A stretch of 64,000 nt of DNA from Liolophura sinensis (Eukaryota > Mollusca > Polyplacophora > Chitonida > Chitonidae): NCBI RefSeq assembly GCF_032854445.1, contig NC_088300.1, positions 78,345,084 through 78,409,083 on the forward strand, written 5' to 3'. Each line of letters opens with the position of its first letter. The stretch's first letter is position 1. A program made the position numbers and the translations under genes. The notes below the pieces were generated by a model, which saw only the letters and a list, made by a program, of their open reading frames with translations, was not told where the DNA came from and made no database searches. Shown piece by piece: positions 9,680 through 23,000 of the stretch.

Positions 9680-11660
9680 ATGACGGCTGTAGCAGAGTGG
9701 CAACCTGTCTGCCTAGATGTCAAGATTGGTATTTTATGCATGTTTTTCCTTTTCACTCTTTCTGTGTTATGGTTGTTATTATGATTCACTCATTATATCT
9801 GGATTAGAGAATAACTACTGACTTTTCTCTGCAAACCGCTTGTCATGTATTATCTCCCCACAATGATGATGTACCAAGAATGTAGTAAGTACATGATTTT
9901 ATCAGAACTATAGATGTAGAAAATACGACTCTAAGTGGCGATGTGAAAGAGGTTTGTTAGGTACCTATTGAGGGTTACCCTCTGGGCTCTGGCCGCTTTC
10001 CTCCTCTTACAAACCTGATTGTCATCGTATATTTGTTTATTTGTTTATTTATTTTACACTGTGCCCAAACACAAGCCAGAGTCTGGGGAAAACAAGCCCC
10101 TGGCTTGTCCTGTCGCATAAGCGCAGTATTCGTCAGAGTGGAGTTAAACCCTAACCATACAATACAGAGTTAGTTTTGTTTCGAGTAACTAACTTCAACT
10201 AAACGAACATCCTAGCAACAGAAAATTATACAATATTCAGGAAGGATACCATACAACCTATATACCACACTATAAAAAGGCATTCCAAGGTTAAAGTAGG
10301 TTAGGTTGAAGTTCTTACCTAAAGGTAGAAGGTATTTCAAAGCACATGAATCGTTTGTACCCTTTATGTCCCGTTTCACCATATCCTACTTCCATTATCT
10401 GTCTGCACCCACGTTGGCAATATATAGTAGAACAGGGCCACAGTTGAAGTTCGGCGGGTTTTTAATGCCTCCCATGTTAAACGTCATTTAGCACTCTTCG
10501 AATAGATATGGCCGTCCTGCACTAAATGTCTCTGTCCATGTATTACACCAAATCTGACATGCATGTGCGCTACAAATTTATTTTGTTGAGAAGCACAGAA
10601 GTATATTAAACAACCTGTGTCAGCTAGAAATAAGCCATTCCTTGTGTATGTGTGAGGTGGGGAAACTGTCTCCAATACACGGTAGACACATTTGGTGTCT
10701 GGTATACACGACGGACACAAATGCTGTCCCAAAGAACAGTGAAAAGAGTTATTGCTCACCTATATACATGTTCTAACCGAAGGATAAAATCTGTCCTCCA
10801 TTTCACAGGCGGTTTCAATCTGCCAGTTTATGTTTTCTTTTGTCCCGTCATTTGTAAAATTACATCAAGTGAAAGTCGTGCTCGTAAAGCAATCAAAAAA
10901 ACCTGGTTGCTTTCCAACAGTGGGGCAGGAATGTGCTTTTAAAGGACTTGGGAAGCTTGTGACCTTGATGTGTAGGTGAGTTCCACATTTCAAAATGAAT
11001 ACCACAAGATCTTCAGTTTTAGTGAGTCATAACGCCAGCGTGACTCACATGTATATACTGTATGGAACAAAGCACGACCTCAAAGAAAGGTTTACTCATT
11101 ACTTTTCTTTAGGGTAATAAATAGCAACTGGTTATAGCATAACTAAGCATTCAAAATACAAAGCCTTAAGTTAGAACAGTTCATACCAATTCTAAATCGC
11201 TGAAAAAACATTGAGCTGATTTCATCTTGAATCTTCCAGTCCAGAATGTACATATGAACATACAAGTACGCAAATGACATGGAAGGTCATAACAAGGTCA
11301 TGTTGAGATAACGACAGCCGGGATCAAACACCATCTTCTGAGCTAGTCGACACCTTAGAGCATCAATCATTGCTCTAACAAAACTGGTGACGTAGCCCGG
11401 TGACGTTTGAGAAACTTGCTCAAACTTTCAGCAATCCGAAATATAACCAAGAATTACAATGAAACGGCATCAACTTCATCTTTACCCGAAAGGCTGCATC
11501 AAGACTTCGTTTTCCTTCCTGTGTATCTCCAAAATAAAACTAGCGTTAAATAGAATGACTTTGCGTTTGCTGCATGGTGTTTATCAATGCTTTCAGTATG
11601 ATATCACAATGGTGTCTTCTTGTCGCATGCCGTTATATGTGCAGTCACTTAGTGCCATGC
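9680..11660. other. No gene recognised
   Basis: AT-rich sequence with a TTTG/TTTA-rich stretch near 10030-10060 and a few short chance ORFs (for example 10484-10759 minus and 10652-10942 plus). None shows a domain, splice signals or a repeat relationship I could recognise. Confidence 0.5.
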
Positions 11661-11661
11661 T

Positions 11662-12850
11662 TGTGATACCTCGTGGGATGATTCTGGTGATACCTTGTGG
11701 GGATGATTCTGGTGATACCTCGTGGGATGATTCTGGTGATACCTTGTGGGGATGATTCTGGTGATACCTTGTGGGGATGATTCTGATGATATCTTGTGGG
11801 GATGATTCTGATGATATCTTGTGGACACGGTTCTGGTGATACCTTGTAGACATGGTTCTGGTGATACCTTGTGGGGATGATTCTGATGATATCTTGTGGA
11901 CGCGGTTCTGGTGATACCTTGTGGACACGGTTCTGGTGATACCTTGTGGACACGGTTCTGGTGATACCTTGTGGACACGGTTCTGGTGATACCTTGTGGG
12001 GATGATTCTGATGATATCTTGTGGACACAGTTCTGGTAATACCTTGTAGACATGGTTCTGGTGATACCTTGTGGGGATGATTCTGATGATATCTTGTGGA
12101 CACGGTTCTGGTGATACCTTGTGGACACGGTTCTGGTGATACCTTGTGGACACGGTTCTGGTGATACCTTGTGGACACGGTTCTGGTAATACCTTGTAGA
12201 CATGGTTCTGGTGATACCTTGTGGACACGGTTCTGGTAATACCTTGTAGACATGGTTCTCGTGATACCTTGTGGGGATGACTCTGGTGATATCTTGTGGA
12301 CACAGTTCTGGTGATACCTTGTGGACACGGTTCTGGTGATACCTTGTGGACACAGTTCTGGTGATACCTTGTGGACACAGTTCTGGTGATACCTTGTGGA
12401 CACAGTTCTGGTGATACCTTGTGGACACGGTTCTGGTGATACCTTGTGGACACGGTTCTGGTGATACCTTGTGGGGATGACTGGTGATATCTTGTGGACA
12501 CAGTTCTGGTGATACCTTGTGGGGATGACTGGTGATATCTTGTGGACACAGTTCTGGTGATACCTTGTGGACACAGTTCTGGTGATACCTTGTGGACACG
12601 GTTCTGGTGATACCTTGTGGACACGGTTCTGGTGATATCTTGTGGACACAGTTCTGGTGATACCTTGTAGACATGGTTCTGGTAATACCTTGTGGACACG
12701 GTTCTGGTGATATCGTTGGACATGGTTCCGGTAATATTGTTTGGACAAGTTCAGCTGATGTTTTGTACAAGATTCTGGTAATAGCCTGCGGACAAGGTTC
12801 TGGTGATATCGCTTGGACAAGGTTCTGGTGATATCGTTTGGACAAGGAAG
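11662..12850. repeat. 25-bp minisatellite, about 47 copies
   Basis: The core GTGATACCTTGTGGACACGG plus TTCTG repeats head to tail. Variants carry GGGGATGA or GATATC and a few copies are 22-24 bp. The 25-bp period shifts frame each unit, so all three minus-strand frames stay open for 376-411 codons and encode the same 25-residue repeat. That is a property of the repeat, not evidence of a protein. Confidence 0.97.
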
Positions 12851-13824
12851 GACAGGATGACAGAAGCAGGGCAGCACATAACAAGCCCTTTAATTGTATG
12901 TACGTCGTAATTATATTTTAAGGATATCAAGCAATTGTGCTTTAGTGTCAGAGTTAGTCTATTAATCACAAAGCGCAACAACGTAAGACCTTTTTCGAAT
13001 ATTTATTTGCATTAATGTGACAATCATTATTATGCAAGTCTAACCATCTTAAAGGCATGGAATGTGAAAAACTTCAGACTTCACAAGACTATCTCATCAA
13101 CATATCTCATCTAGCACAATATCTGTAAAGTTACTGTGACATTAAATCTCTTAAGCTGAAAATACACAACATTTGCAAATACGGTATACCAATGCATAAC
13201 AGTCAGTACCATTAATATAGCATATGTAGAAAGTCATATCACATTCTTATAAAGCACCCACGAGTTGTGCATCAGTCTCAGCGGAGTTTTAAACTTCCTT
13301 GGTCAAATACCTCTGCAATCAGCCGAACATGTGAGTTTTGCCCTTTTTTTCTTTTTTAAAGCACTTGCAAAACATTTCAACCAATTTAAAATATACATAG
13401 GGTAACCCATATTTCGTCTAAATAGTATATGATAAATTCATAAAACACTCATTAGGTTTGACGATCGATATAATCCAAACGTTTGAGAAACTTTGTCTTG
13501 AACTGTACTTCGTTATGCTTTGTTTGGCTTTCCAAATACATCGTCTTTTATACTGTGTATCTGTGTTGGCCGGAATAAACTCCTATTCGTGTTCCTGTTG
13601 GAATACCGGAACCAATCGAGATTCGCTGCCTCTGCACACACTCATCAAGACAACAAATATTCCTATGTAAAACACACTTCGTATCAAAATACAAATTATT
13701 CAAGGATAGTTAAATTACACGAAGTAGGGATTGTTAGGTGTAAATATCAGAGATTATTATTATTAAGGACAGGACACACTTAACAGTCTATCTTTTTTGT
13801 AGAGTTAACGGTGTGAAGATGTGG
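12851..13824. other. Sequence downstream of the minus-strand membrane-protein gene; possible 3' UTR
   Basis: AT-rich and free of recognisable repeats or coding similarity. Its right end lies just past the stop codon of the gene at 13825, so part of it is probably 3' UTR. I could not place a poly(A) site with confidence. Confidence 0.4.
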
Positions 13825-14075
13825 TTACACTCTCAGTCCGTCCTGGGACTTCTCCTTAGGAGTCTGGGTGATGGCGAAGCGTAGATTCTGCTGAAGGACG
13901 TCATTCTTCACCAAGTCTGACTTCTCCAACTGCTGCCGGCGTGCTGCGCCGCGCCTGCGCACAATAGCCACAATAACAGCTACAATGATAGCCACAACAA
14001 CAACACCGACGATTGGCAGAGCAACCAGTAGGGCCATGTGACGGCGGTGATGTCTATGATGGTGTCGGTCAACAT
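13825..14075 (-). CDS. Exon 10: juxtamembrane His/Arg stretch, transmembrane helix and cytosolic tail
   Basis: Acceptor ATTATTTTTTCAG, phase 1, then 82 codons and TAA. HHHRHHRRH (432-440) is followed by a 26-residue Val/Ile/Ala helix and RRRGAARRQQ, a classic stop-transfer arrangement. The tail is charged and has no recognised motif. Confidence 0.93.
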
Positions 14076-17000
14076 CTGAAAAAATAATAAAAAACAATGT
14101 TCCAGTCATTTGATAACTTGAAATTACTGGGTCAATTAAAACGCTATCTTGTCAATTTTTTCCCGTTTGAAATTATTAACTCTCATGTAAGCGGCAACCC
14201 GACTTAAATCCCGAGTTAACATTTTTCTGCGTGCCAGAAAGAATAATAAATAAATAAATGAAGTGGGGATTTATCTTAAAAACAGGCTTAACGGTTTTAA
14301 TTCGAGGTCGGACAAAACAGACCAACAGTAAAACGGCTTGCTTCTTGCTGGCTATCTTTCTTTGAATGTCACTTAACTGAAAGAGGAATCTAACGCGACG
14401 GCTGACGGGTCCGAGTCAATTCTACTGTTCGAAAACTCGCGTGTGCGAGTCTACCAGCAAACAAGTCCCTCCACTACTGGCCAAAGATAAGAACCGCGCA
14501 ACAGACAGGGTTTATTCTCACTAGCCAACACAGATTTATCTATCGCTGGCTTAACTATGTGATGGGGCGAGATAAATCCCGAATTTACAATGTTTTTAAA
14601 ACGCCTTTTACAAATTCGCGACAATCTACATCACCAATAGGCCTACAGTAAAATTTTACGTGGTATGTGTATTGGGTTGCACTCTACTTCACACTTATGG
14701 CACCGGACTGACCCAATAGGGAAGGTTCGATTGACATTTATTTATTTATTTATTTGATTGGTGTTATACGCCGTATTTAAAAATATTTCACTTATACGAC
14801 CGTGGCCAGCATTAGGGTAGGAGGAAACCGGGCGGTGCCCGGGGAAAACCTACGACCATCCGCAGGTTGTTGGTGACCTTCCCACGTGTGGCCAGAGATG
14901 AAGCCAGCATGAGCTGGACTTGAACTCACAGCGACCGCATTAGTGAGAGGCTCCCAGGTTATTACGCTGCGCTAGCCAACTGAGCCACCGATTGACATTT
15001 CTGTGAGTACGAACTTTTTTGTCGTTGAAGATAAAAATAGTCCCCCCCCCCCCCCCCCCCGTATCTTTCCTTTCGAAACTTCTAAAGTTCAAAAACGTTC
15101 GGCTCCTCAATTGTCTCCATCGTTTGTCAACTTAAATAACTTTTTGTGAAACTTTTTTCAGACACCCATATTATAGTAAATGAGATCCCGCAATAGACAT
15201 GATACATGTCACACATGATACAGTAGGACTTTTCTTACCTTTAGGGATAGAAGAGTTCGAAAACGAAACTCCCCTAGTCTAAGAGATTGGCAAATGTTAC
15301 TACAGCGGCATCACGTCAGTCATATATGGAAATGTTAGTCGCTGCTATGGTGGCTAGTACTCACCGGCGATGTCTATCTGGTCAGTAGGGCAGGACAGAC
15401 CCATTTGATTCTCCATAAGATGGTACATCTCTGGCATGACGGAGTCTAGCAAGTCCCTAGCCTTGTACCCACAGCGCTTCTCTACAACGTCGCTGACACA
15501 GTTTGTGTAGGACTCCATGCCTCTACAATAGAAGTAACTCCACATCAAACAGTCGCAGCAGAAGTAGACAAAAGAAAGAACACATTTGTTAACAGAATGT
15601 ATTTACAGCATTTATTTCTTTCATTAGTGCTATACGCCGGCTCGAGAGTATTTCACTCATACCTCGTCCAGCATTATGGTTGGAAGAAACCGTATGTATT
15701 TAAAGTAAGAAAATCTCAAACACTCATGGAACACGAACATGTTTAATCCAGCGGGATGCAAGCAGTATCCAGTATACATTCAAACCGCACCTATACCACA
15801 AAGACAATTCTATGACAACATAGACAACATCTCCCAATTCTAGCCCTCAATGGAGACACCCTACAAAAAAGTAGTAAATACCGGCAAGCTATTTCCTGCA
15901 TTTCAAAAGACTTGTGGGTCTTCTCCATGTCAAAATCCCCTCGTGCCACTAGACCGCTGAGTGGTCCCAAGCACCCTTGAATATCCAGGGAGCGTGTATC
16001 CTTCATGAGGCAGGTACCCACCTCTTTGAACTCTACAATGTTGAACAAATTCATTTATTATACAACTATTATAATCCATTCCTTGAAAGTAAATTAACCA
16101 CGGTTGTTTGACTCACTCGTCATATATATTCCATGTGATTCTAAGAGTTTAAAGGGAAATGCACTGATAGTGGGTAAAAACAATGGTCCAGTCTGAAAAG
16201 ATATTAAGACAGGTGTTTGTCTTGCATGGCAAAATCTACCTGCCTATGTAATTAACTTATCTGAACATACCCACGTTACAGTTTTACCTCATTTATTTTA
16301 TTTCTTATTACAAACATTCATTCAGAGCTATATTCCAAACTGTATCAATTGTATGATGCAAATGGGAAAAGAGTAAAAGGTTTGGATGATCCAAATGGAC
16401 AAAGAGTAAAAGGTTTGCATGATGCAAATGGATAAAGAGTAAAAGGTTTGGATGGTGCAAATGGACAGACAGTGGTAAGGTTTACTTGCAAATTTTGCAA
16501 TTGGATAGAGAGTGGCAAGGTTTTGATGAGGCAAAAGGGACAGGGTGTTTTAAGATTTACGTGCAGATGGTGCAATTGGACACAGAGTGGTAAGGTTTAC
16601 ATGAGGCAAATGGACAGAGTGGTAAGGTTTACATGAGGCAAATTGACAGAGAGTGCTAAGGTTTAGATCATGCAAATGGACAGAGGGTGGTAAGGTTTAG
16701 ATCATGCAAATGGACAGAGGGTGGTAAGGTTTAGATCATGCAAATGGACAGAGGGTGGTAAGGTTTAGATCATGCAAATGGACAGAGGGTGGTAAGGTTT
16801 AGATCATGCAAATGGACAGAGAATGGTTTAGATGGGGCAAATGGGCAGAGATCAGATAGGCATAGAAGAAGCAAATGAAAACAGACTGTTAAAGTTTATA
16901 TGAGGCACATGGATAGAGGGGAGAAAGGTTTCGAAGAGGCAAATGGACAGAGAGTGGTAAGGTTTATATGAGACACATGAACAGAGAGCAGAAAGGTTTA

Positions 17001-20000
17001 GACGAGGGAAATGGGCAGAGTGTGGTAATGTTCAGATGAGACAAATGGACAGAGAATGGTAATGTTCAGATGAGATAAATGGACAGAGAATGGTTAAGCT
17101 TAGATTAGACAACTGGACAGAGAATGGTTAAGTTTAGATAAGTCAGACAGAGAGACCAAAGTACGGTTTATTGATACACTTGTACATCAAGGTTTAGATG
17201 ACCAGATGAATAGACAGCAGTCCAGATGTAGATTATTTTAATGTCCAAGATTTCGCTGATTAAAGTATGGAATGTGTTGCATGACAGTGATGGGCGGTTC
17301 TGCTCATACCATACCTTGTTTCTTCTCAAAACAGAGGTGGTCAAAGATTCGCTTCATTGACTCCATATACTTCCTGGCATCTGGTCCACACATGCTTTCT
17401 GCACTGACCATGCACTTTTCTGCACGCTCAAAGACCCTGTCAAATCAAACAAACCCAGTATGATATAGTCTGCCTGCCAGAAAACCACTCAACATGGCCT
17501 ATATAGATGGCCTCACTGCCAAAAGCCCCCTCCAACTCACTGCACTAGGGTAGAAAATAATAAGACTGCTACTGGCTTGACTCAATTATTGTTTGCCATA
17601 TTTTAAATGTTGGCCACCATCACCAATAAGTGAAAAAGATGACTGAGTGAAAAGATGACTGAGTGAAAAGATGATCTCGACCTTGCTCACCTTGTACACC
17701 CACATACCTCATTGTCTATCACTCAATAGTTAAGCTAAACAAGTATCAGTGCACAGCTTGGAAATCCTCTCACTGTGTTGATTTATGCATTTATCTGAGT
17801 GGTGTTTCACGCCGTACTCAAGAATATTTCACTTAGCATTACAGCCAGCATTACAGTGGGCGGTGCCCGGGGGAAACCCACCACCTTCCGCAGGTTCCTC
17901 ACTGTGTTGAGGAGATCATTTCCTGTACCACACTGGAAGGTACATGCGTCCAACGTTCATTAAATGATGTGTTTGATGGAAAAGGATCACCATGTGTTCC
18001 CATACAGAATAATTGATTTATTTGTTTATTTCACTCGTGTTTAACACCTTATCTGAGGTCAAGAATTTTTCACTTTTGTGAGAGGAGGGAACAGGAATAA
18101 ATGTCTTTGCTTCATCAGGTACCTGTCAAAACTTCACCAGATACATGACAAATCTTCACCAGATACCTGACAAAACTTCACCACACACCTGACAAAACTT
18201 CACCAGGTACCTGTCAAAACTTCACCAGGTATCTGACAAAACTTCACCAGGTATCTGACAAAACTTCATCAGATACCTGACAAAACTTCACTGGTACCTG
18301 ACAAAACTTCACCAGGTATCTGACAAAACTCCACCAGGTATCTGACAAAACTTCACCAGGTACCTGACAAAACTTCACCAGGTACCTGACAAAACTTCAC
18401 CACATACCTGACAAACCTTCATCAGGTACCTGACAAATCTTCACCAGGAAACTGAAAAAACATCATCCGGTAACTGACAAAACTTCACCAGGTACCTGAC
18501 AAAACCACGAGTTCACGCTGTGTTATTTTGTAAAATCCATAGCAAGAGTGATCAAAATATATGTTGTAGATATGTATAGCTGTACAGGACTGGCACTATA
18601 TGTTGATTTTTCTAAATTTTTACAGTACATTTTATGTTAATAAATGTCATATTCTTCTGCTGTGGCCGACTTGAAATAAACGAACAAAAATCTTAAGCTT
18701 GCTACTATGCAACAAAGTAAGTCAAATAAATATAAACAGCATACTTCATTTTCCATGTAGTGAGTCAGCTAATGACGCATGTTTTTTTTTGTATATCCCA
18801 GAGTTGAGCCCCTTTGTTTCACGGAGTTAGCGTTTGTATAGAGGTAGCCGTCAAGTAATTTACACAGTATGCCATGTATATACATAATATATAGGGTGGG
18901 AAGTCTTTACCTATTTTTCAATTACACATTATAACATAGGTACAGGCAAGTTACGACCTAGTCTATTCCATTTCATATATCAATAGTATAAAAACTTCAA
19001 CGAAAATGGCAACTTTTACAGTGGAGGGAAATTTAAACGAAAGCTGTCCAAAAGCTGACAAATCATCTCTGTACTATGAATGATACAGGCAGCAAATTAA
19101 CCCATGCACTGGGATCTTAAAATGGTGAACTAAAATATGACATAAGCTCGCTGTCATTATGCAGAGACTGCAAGAGTATAAAACCTTCAGGAAAACATAC
19201 TGGCACACTTGATCCACATCAAATCTTCCTGAGCTTGCTAGGAAGGCCATACTGGGGGATATACAGCCCGACATGGCTCTCTGTATACACTGCAAGTTTC
19301 TCTCGATATGACCGAAGTTTGGTCGGTTACCCTCCACATTACCCTCTGAGATGGGCATCTCCGGCATCTCCTGTCTGCCCTCTGTGGGGAGGATATGATG
19401 ATGTGGGCGTTTCGTAGTCACGCTGTCCACACCTGTAAACACAGGTAAATACCAAACGGTGTTTAACAAAAGCAGAGGCGACAGCCAAAGTCAACGATAG
19501 ACAATTAGGTTCTATTTAAATTTTAACAGCACCATCGTTTATCAATATCAGAAATGAAACAACACCTTCGTTCTTTAGAGTTTTAAAGAAATTATAAATC
19601 AGTCCTCAAAGTGTCACAAACAGGTGAAGACCACATGGTGTGTTTACTGCTGGCTGCATGCGCATTCCTTAAGGTTCCCTGGGGTAAGATATAATATTAC
19701 AATTAGCCAAAACTAACCACTAACTATGCCACTGGTTTATATAAAGTGTACACTTTTATAGACCACTGATGTCAACATAATTATAGTGGAGCAACTCGTG
19801 CAGATTTAAAAACCAGGGAGGTTCATACAAACCCAGCTGAGGGCACTGTAAGAAGGACAGCCCCTTGTTGAGGATGGAGAAGAAATGTGTCATGAGGGCC
19901 TCCTCGTTGCATATACTGCCCGCTTTCCTCTCGGCACAGACTTCATAGCGCTGGATCAGTCTATCAATAACAAGAAAAGCCTTCCTTCATTTGTCTAATA

Positions 20001-23000
20001 TGTTCCACAATGTACTTATGATTATATTGTTCCCGTGATCATGCTCTTGGATATGGGTGAAGTAGATGAGAACAGCCTAGGCTTGCTTCCTATGCTATAG
20101 TCAAGAACTGCCCACTCATACAAAGGCAGTGAGGTTTTCAGAAGTTGAGAAAATTGAATGGCAGGCCTGTTGTCTTAAAAACCGCCGCCAACCTAGTGAG
20201 GGGTTAACATTTTAGTTGAAGCCTTAGTTAAAGAGAACATTTTCTTTAAATATATATAACTTGAGTTGTAACTCTGTATCGTGACCTTATTCACGAAGGA
20301 AAATCTCCCTAAATATATTGCCGCTGTTACAGCAGAGGAAAAGCTCCGTAAATATAAGAAACAACAAACCTACAGTCTAAACTCTAAAAAATAGTTCTCC
20401 ACAAACGCTATTTAGATGACCTGCAAAGTTCTTCCTGCTAATTGAAAATGTATTAAACCCTGTGTACTTTGACCATTTTTTACTGTAGCATAATTACAGA
20501 AGGTCGCTTTAAACGGCTCCCACGACTTTTAAATATCACGCTACATTGAATCAATCTCGATTCACCGTACATAACGTTACTCTCTGCCCACTCATACGAA
20601 GGCAGTGAGGTTTTCAGAAGTTGAGAAAATTGAATGGCAGGCCTGTTGTCTTAAAAACCGCCGCCAACCTAGTGAGGGGTTAACATTTTAGTTGAAGCCT
20701 TAGTTAAAGAGAACATTTTCTTTAAATATATATAACTTGAGTTGTAACTCTGTATCGTGACCTTATTCACGAAGGAAAATCTCCCTAAATATATTGCCGG
20801 TGTTACAGCAGAGGAAAAGCTCCGTAAATATATTGCTTGTGTGATAGCAGAGTAAAATCTCCGTAGATATATTGCCTGTGTTATAGCTGAGGGAAATATC
20901 CATAGACATATTGCCTGTGTTATAGCTGAGGGAAATCTCCATAAACATATTGCCTGTGTTATAGTAGAGGAAAATCTCCGTAAACCGATTGCCTGTGTTA
21001 TAGAAGCGGAAAATCTACATAAACATATTGCCTGAGTTATAGCAGTCGAAGATATACCAGAATAGTATTCGCATGATTTCAACACCAAAATAAATTAGAG
21101 TACGAGATTGTTTAAATGACTTATTCGGTATCACTGAACCTTACGGTTACCGAGTGGACAGACGTACCCGCAAAGTCGCACTTGCACAGCCCGTGGGTCG
21201 CGCACTTGTGCCAGTATTGCCATCTCATTCGTCATCATGTCCCTCATACACACAGTGAACTTGACGGCGTTGTTGTCACGCAGCAGACAATTCATATACC
21301 TCTGTGTTTCTGGAGAGAAAACAACTCTGATTAGAACCTCGCAAACAGACGCCTGTTTGGTTAAGAAACAACAAACCTACAGTCTAAACTCTAAAAAATA
21401 GTTCTCCACAACACTATTTAGATGACCTGCAAAGTTCTTCCTGCTAATTGAAAATGTATTAAACCCTGTGTACTTTGACCATTTTTTACTGTAGCATAAT
21501 TACAGAAGGTCGCTTTAAACGGCTCCCACGACTTTTAAATATCACGCTACATTGAATCAATCTCGATTCACCGTACATAACGTTACTCTCCAATCAGCAA
21601 ATATTTTACACAGCGTTAAATGCATGTTCATCGCCACAAAACCACAGCGTTTCTTGGAATCAATAATCTCAGAAAAAGAAAAGATATTTACCATTTCTGG
21701 CCTCTACACACAAATAGTCCACAGCTTCAAAGGCAGCCGACACAGCCGATGTAGCTTCAGGTCCACACGTACTCATTTTAGGCATAATACACTTCCTCAC
21801 CTCCTCTAGCTGTCTGAAAACAATGGCTCAAAGTCGTAAGTAAACAAGGATATCAAACCAAAATTTACTGCTTTTTCTAGTTTCCAAATGTGTCATTCAG
21901 AAATTAGTTTGTATACGGAAAAGATCACTGAAGGTAACACTGTTATTCAATACACTGGCATGGTGTTTCATACTTTTAGACAATAATTTTAATTGTACTT
22001 AACCTGTATCTATCGGTAGTAATTACAACATGCCAGTGTTTATCTGGCATTTAGAAATTAAAGTATAATCTGACACCTGTCACAAAGAAGTTGCTTTTGA
22101 AGTAAGTATCAGTAATGCACATCTTGTCGCTGGGAAATCGCATACAGAACACTTTTTTCACTCTTTCTGAAATGTGTTTGTAGAGTAGACCACTTAATCC
22201 CAACGGCTTACAAATAATGGCTTTATTGTTACATTAATGTGGTAAAGAATTGCCTCCTCGATTGTTAGATTTGTTTCACTAAATGCTGCACTGGACGATC
22301 ACTTTAGCAAAGTTTGGAGTTGAACTTACTTGCAGGAAGTGTCCAGAGTAGGAAATTGCATCGAGGAGGTTAGACTCATGTCTGGTCCACGACGCATCAT
22401 GGCAGCGGTCATGTAAGGTGAAATACAGCTCTGTAGGCCCTGTATGTCACATCCTTCCAGACCCCAGGGCATGGGCGACATTGATTGCGGGTCTGGCTGT
22501 GGTCGCTGTGAAACCACACACCCTGTTAATGTAAAAGCATTGTTTCACCAACTTTACACCATACGTTTTCTTATTAGCATATGTAGTCTATAGACATCAT
22601 GCATGTATAACACACCCACAGGCTTTGGTATCTGTCTCGTGCTAATTATAGAGCAGCACGTTCACTACACTTAAAAATTTTTTACCAATGTCAGATTCCG
22701 CTGCGGACTACGCATGTGCATTGTGTTGAAACCTTGACAATTATACCCACAGTTAAATGATTTTGAAGTTCGACTGAGAGTTCCCTGCGGAGATACGACC
22801 TTGCCTAATCATGGGAGGAACGGCGGGACCGTATAAAAGAAAAATACCATGAAAATCAACAATATGAATAATGATCATGTATGCAATCACACCATGCGTG
22901 GTGGCCCCATGTATACAACAACGACGGTCTTGAAATCCTTTCCAATACAATTATTGCAGGGCGTACTGTCATGGTGGGTAGTTACCACAGGAAACAAGAA

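Larger units (their letters stand above)
3960..9680. repeat. Tandem tRNA-Cys cassette array (3 units plus a fragment)
   Basis: Long stretches recur in order: a left block with GGTTCCTGGTATCCA at about 4018, 5013 and 6405; a block with CCCTCATTTAAATCAG at about 4239, 5231 and 6626; the tRNA-Cys gene; then ACTAAAAAGGGATAT at about 4615 and 5614 (diverged near 7000). Units begin near 3960, 4990 and 6370. A fourth partial unit, containing a tRNA relic, resumes at 9221 after a LINE insertion. Units look clearly diverged from one another, so the amplification is not recent. Confidence 0.85.
20587..21590. repeat. Local duplication, copy 2 (contains exon 4)
   Basis: Left part 20587-20837 and right part 21364-21590 match copy 1 nearly base for base. 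The intervening 526 bp hold the 39-bp minisatellite and exon 4 with its splice sites. Confidence 0.88.

Noticed and set aside
11593-12884. Three long minus-strand ORFs (376-411 codons)
   Set aside because: All are the 25-bp minisatellite read in three registers.
22483-22505. Alternative exon 2 acceptors (…TTTCACAG at 22506, or CCAG 13 bases further)
   Set aside because: The first gives phase 0 and breaks the frame from exon 1. The second fits phase but removes the signal-peptide end and lacks its own pyrimidine tract. The upstream acceptor at 22523 fits both.
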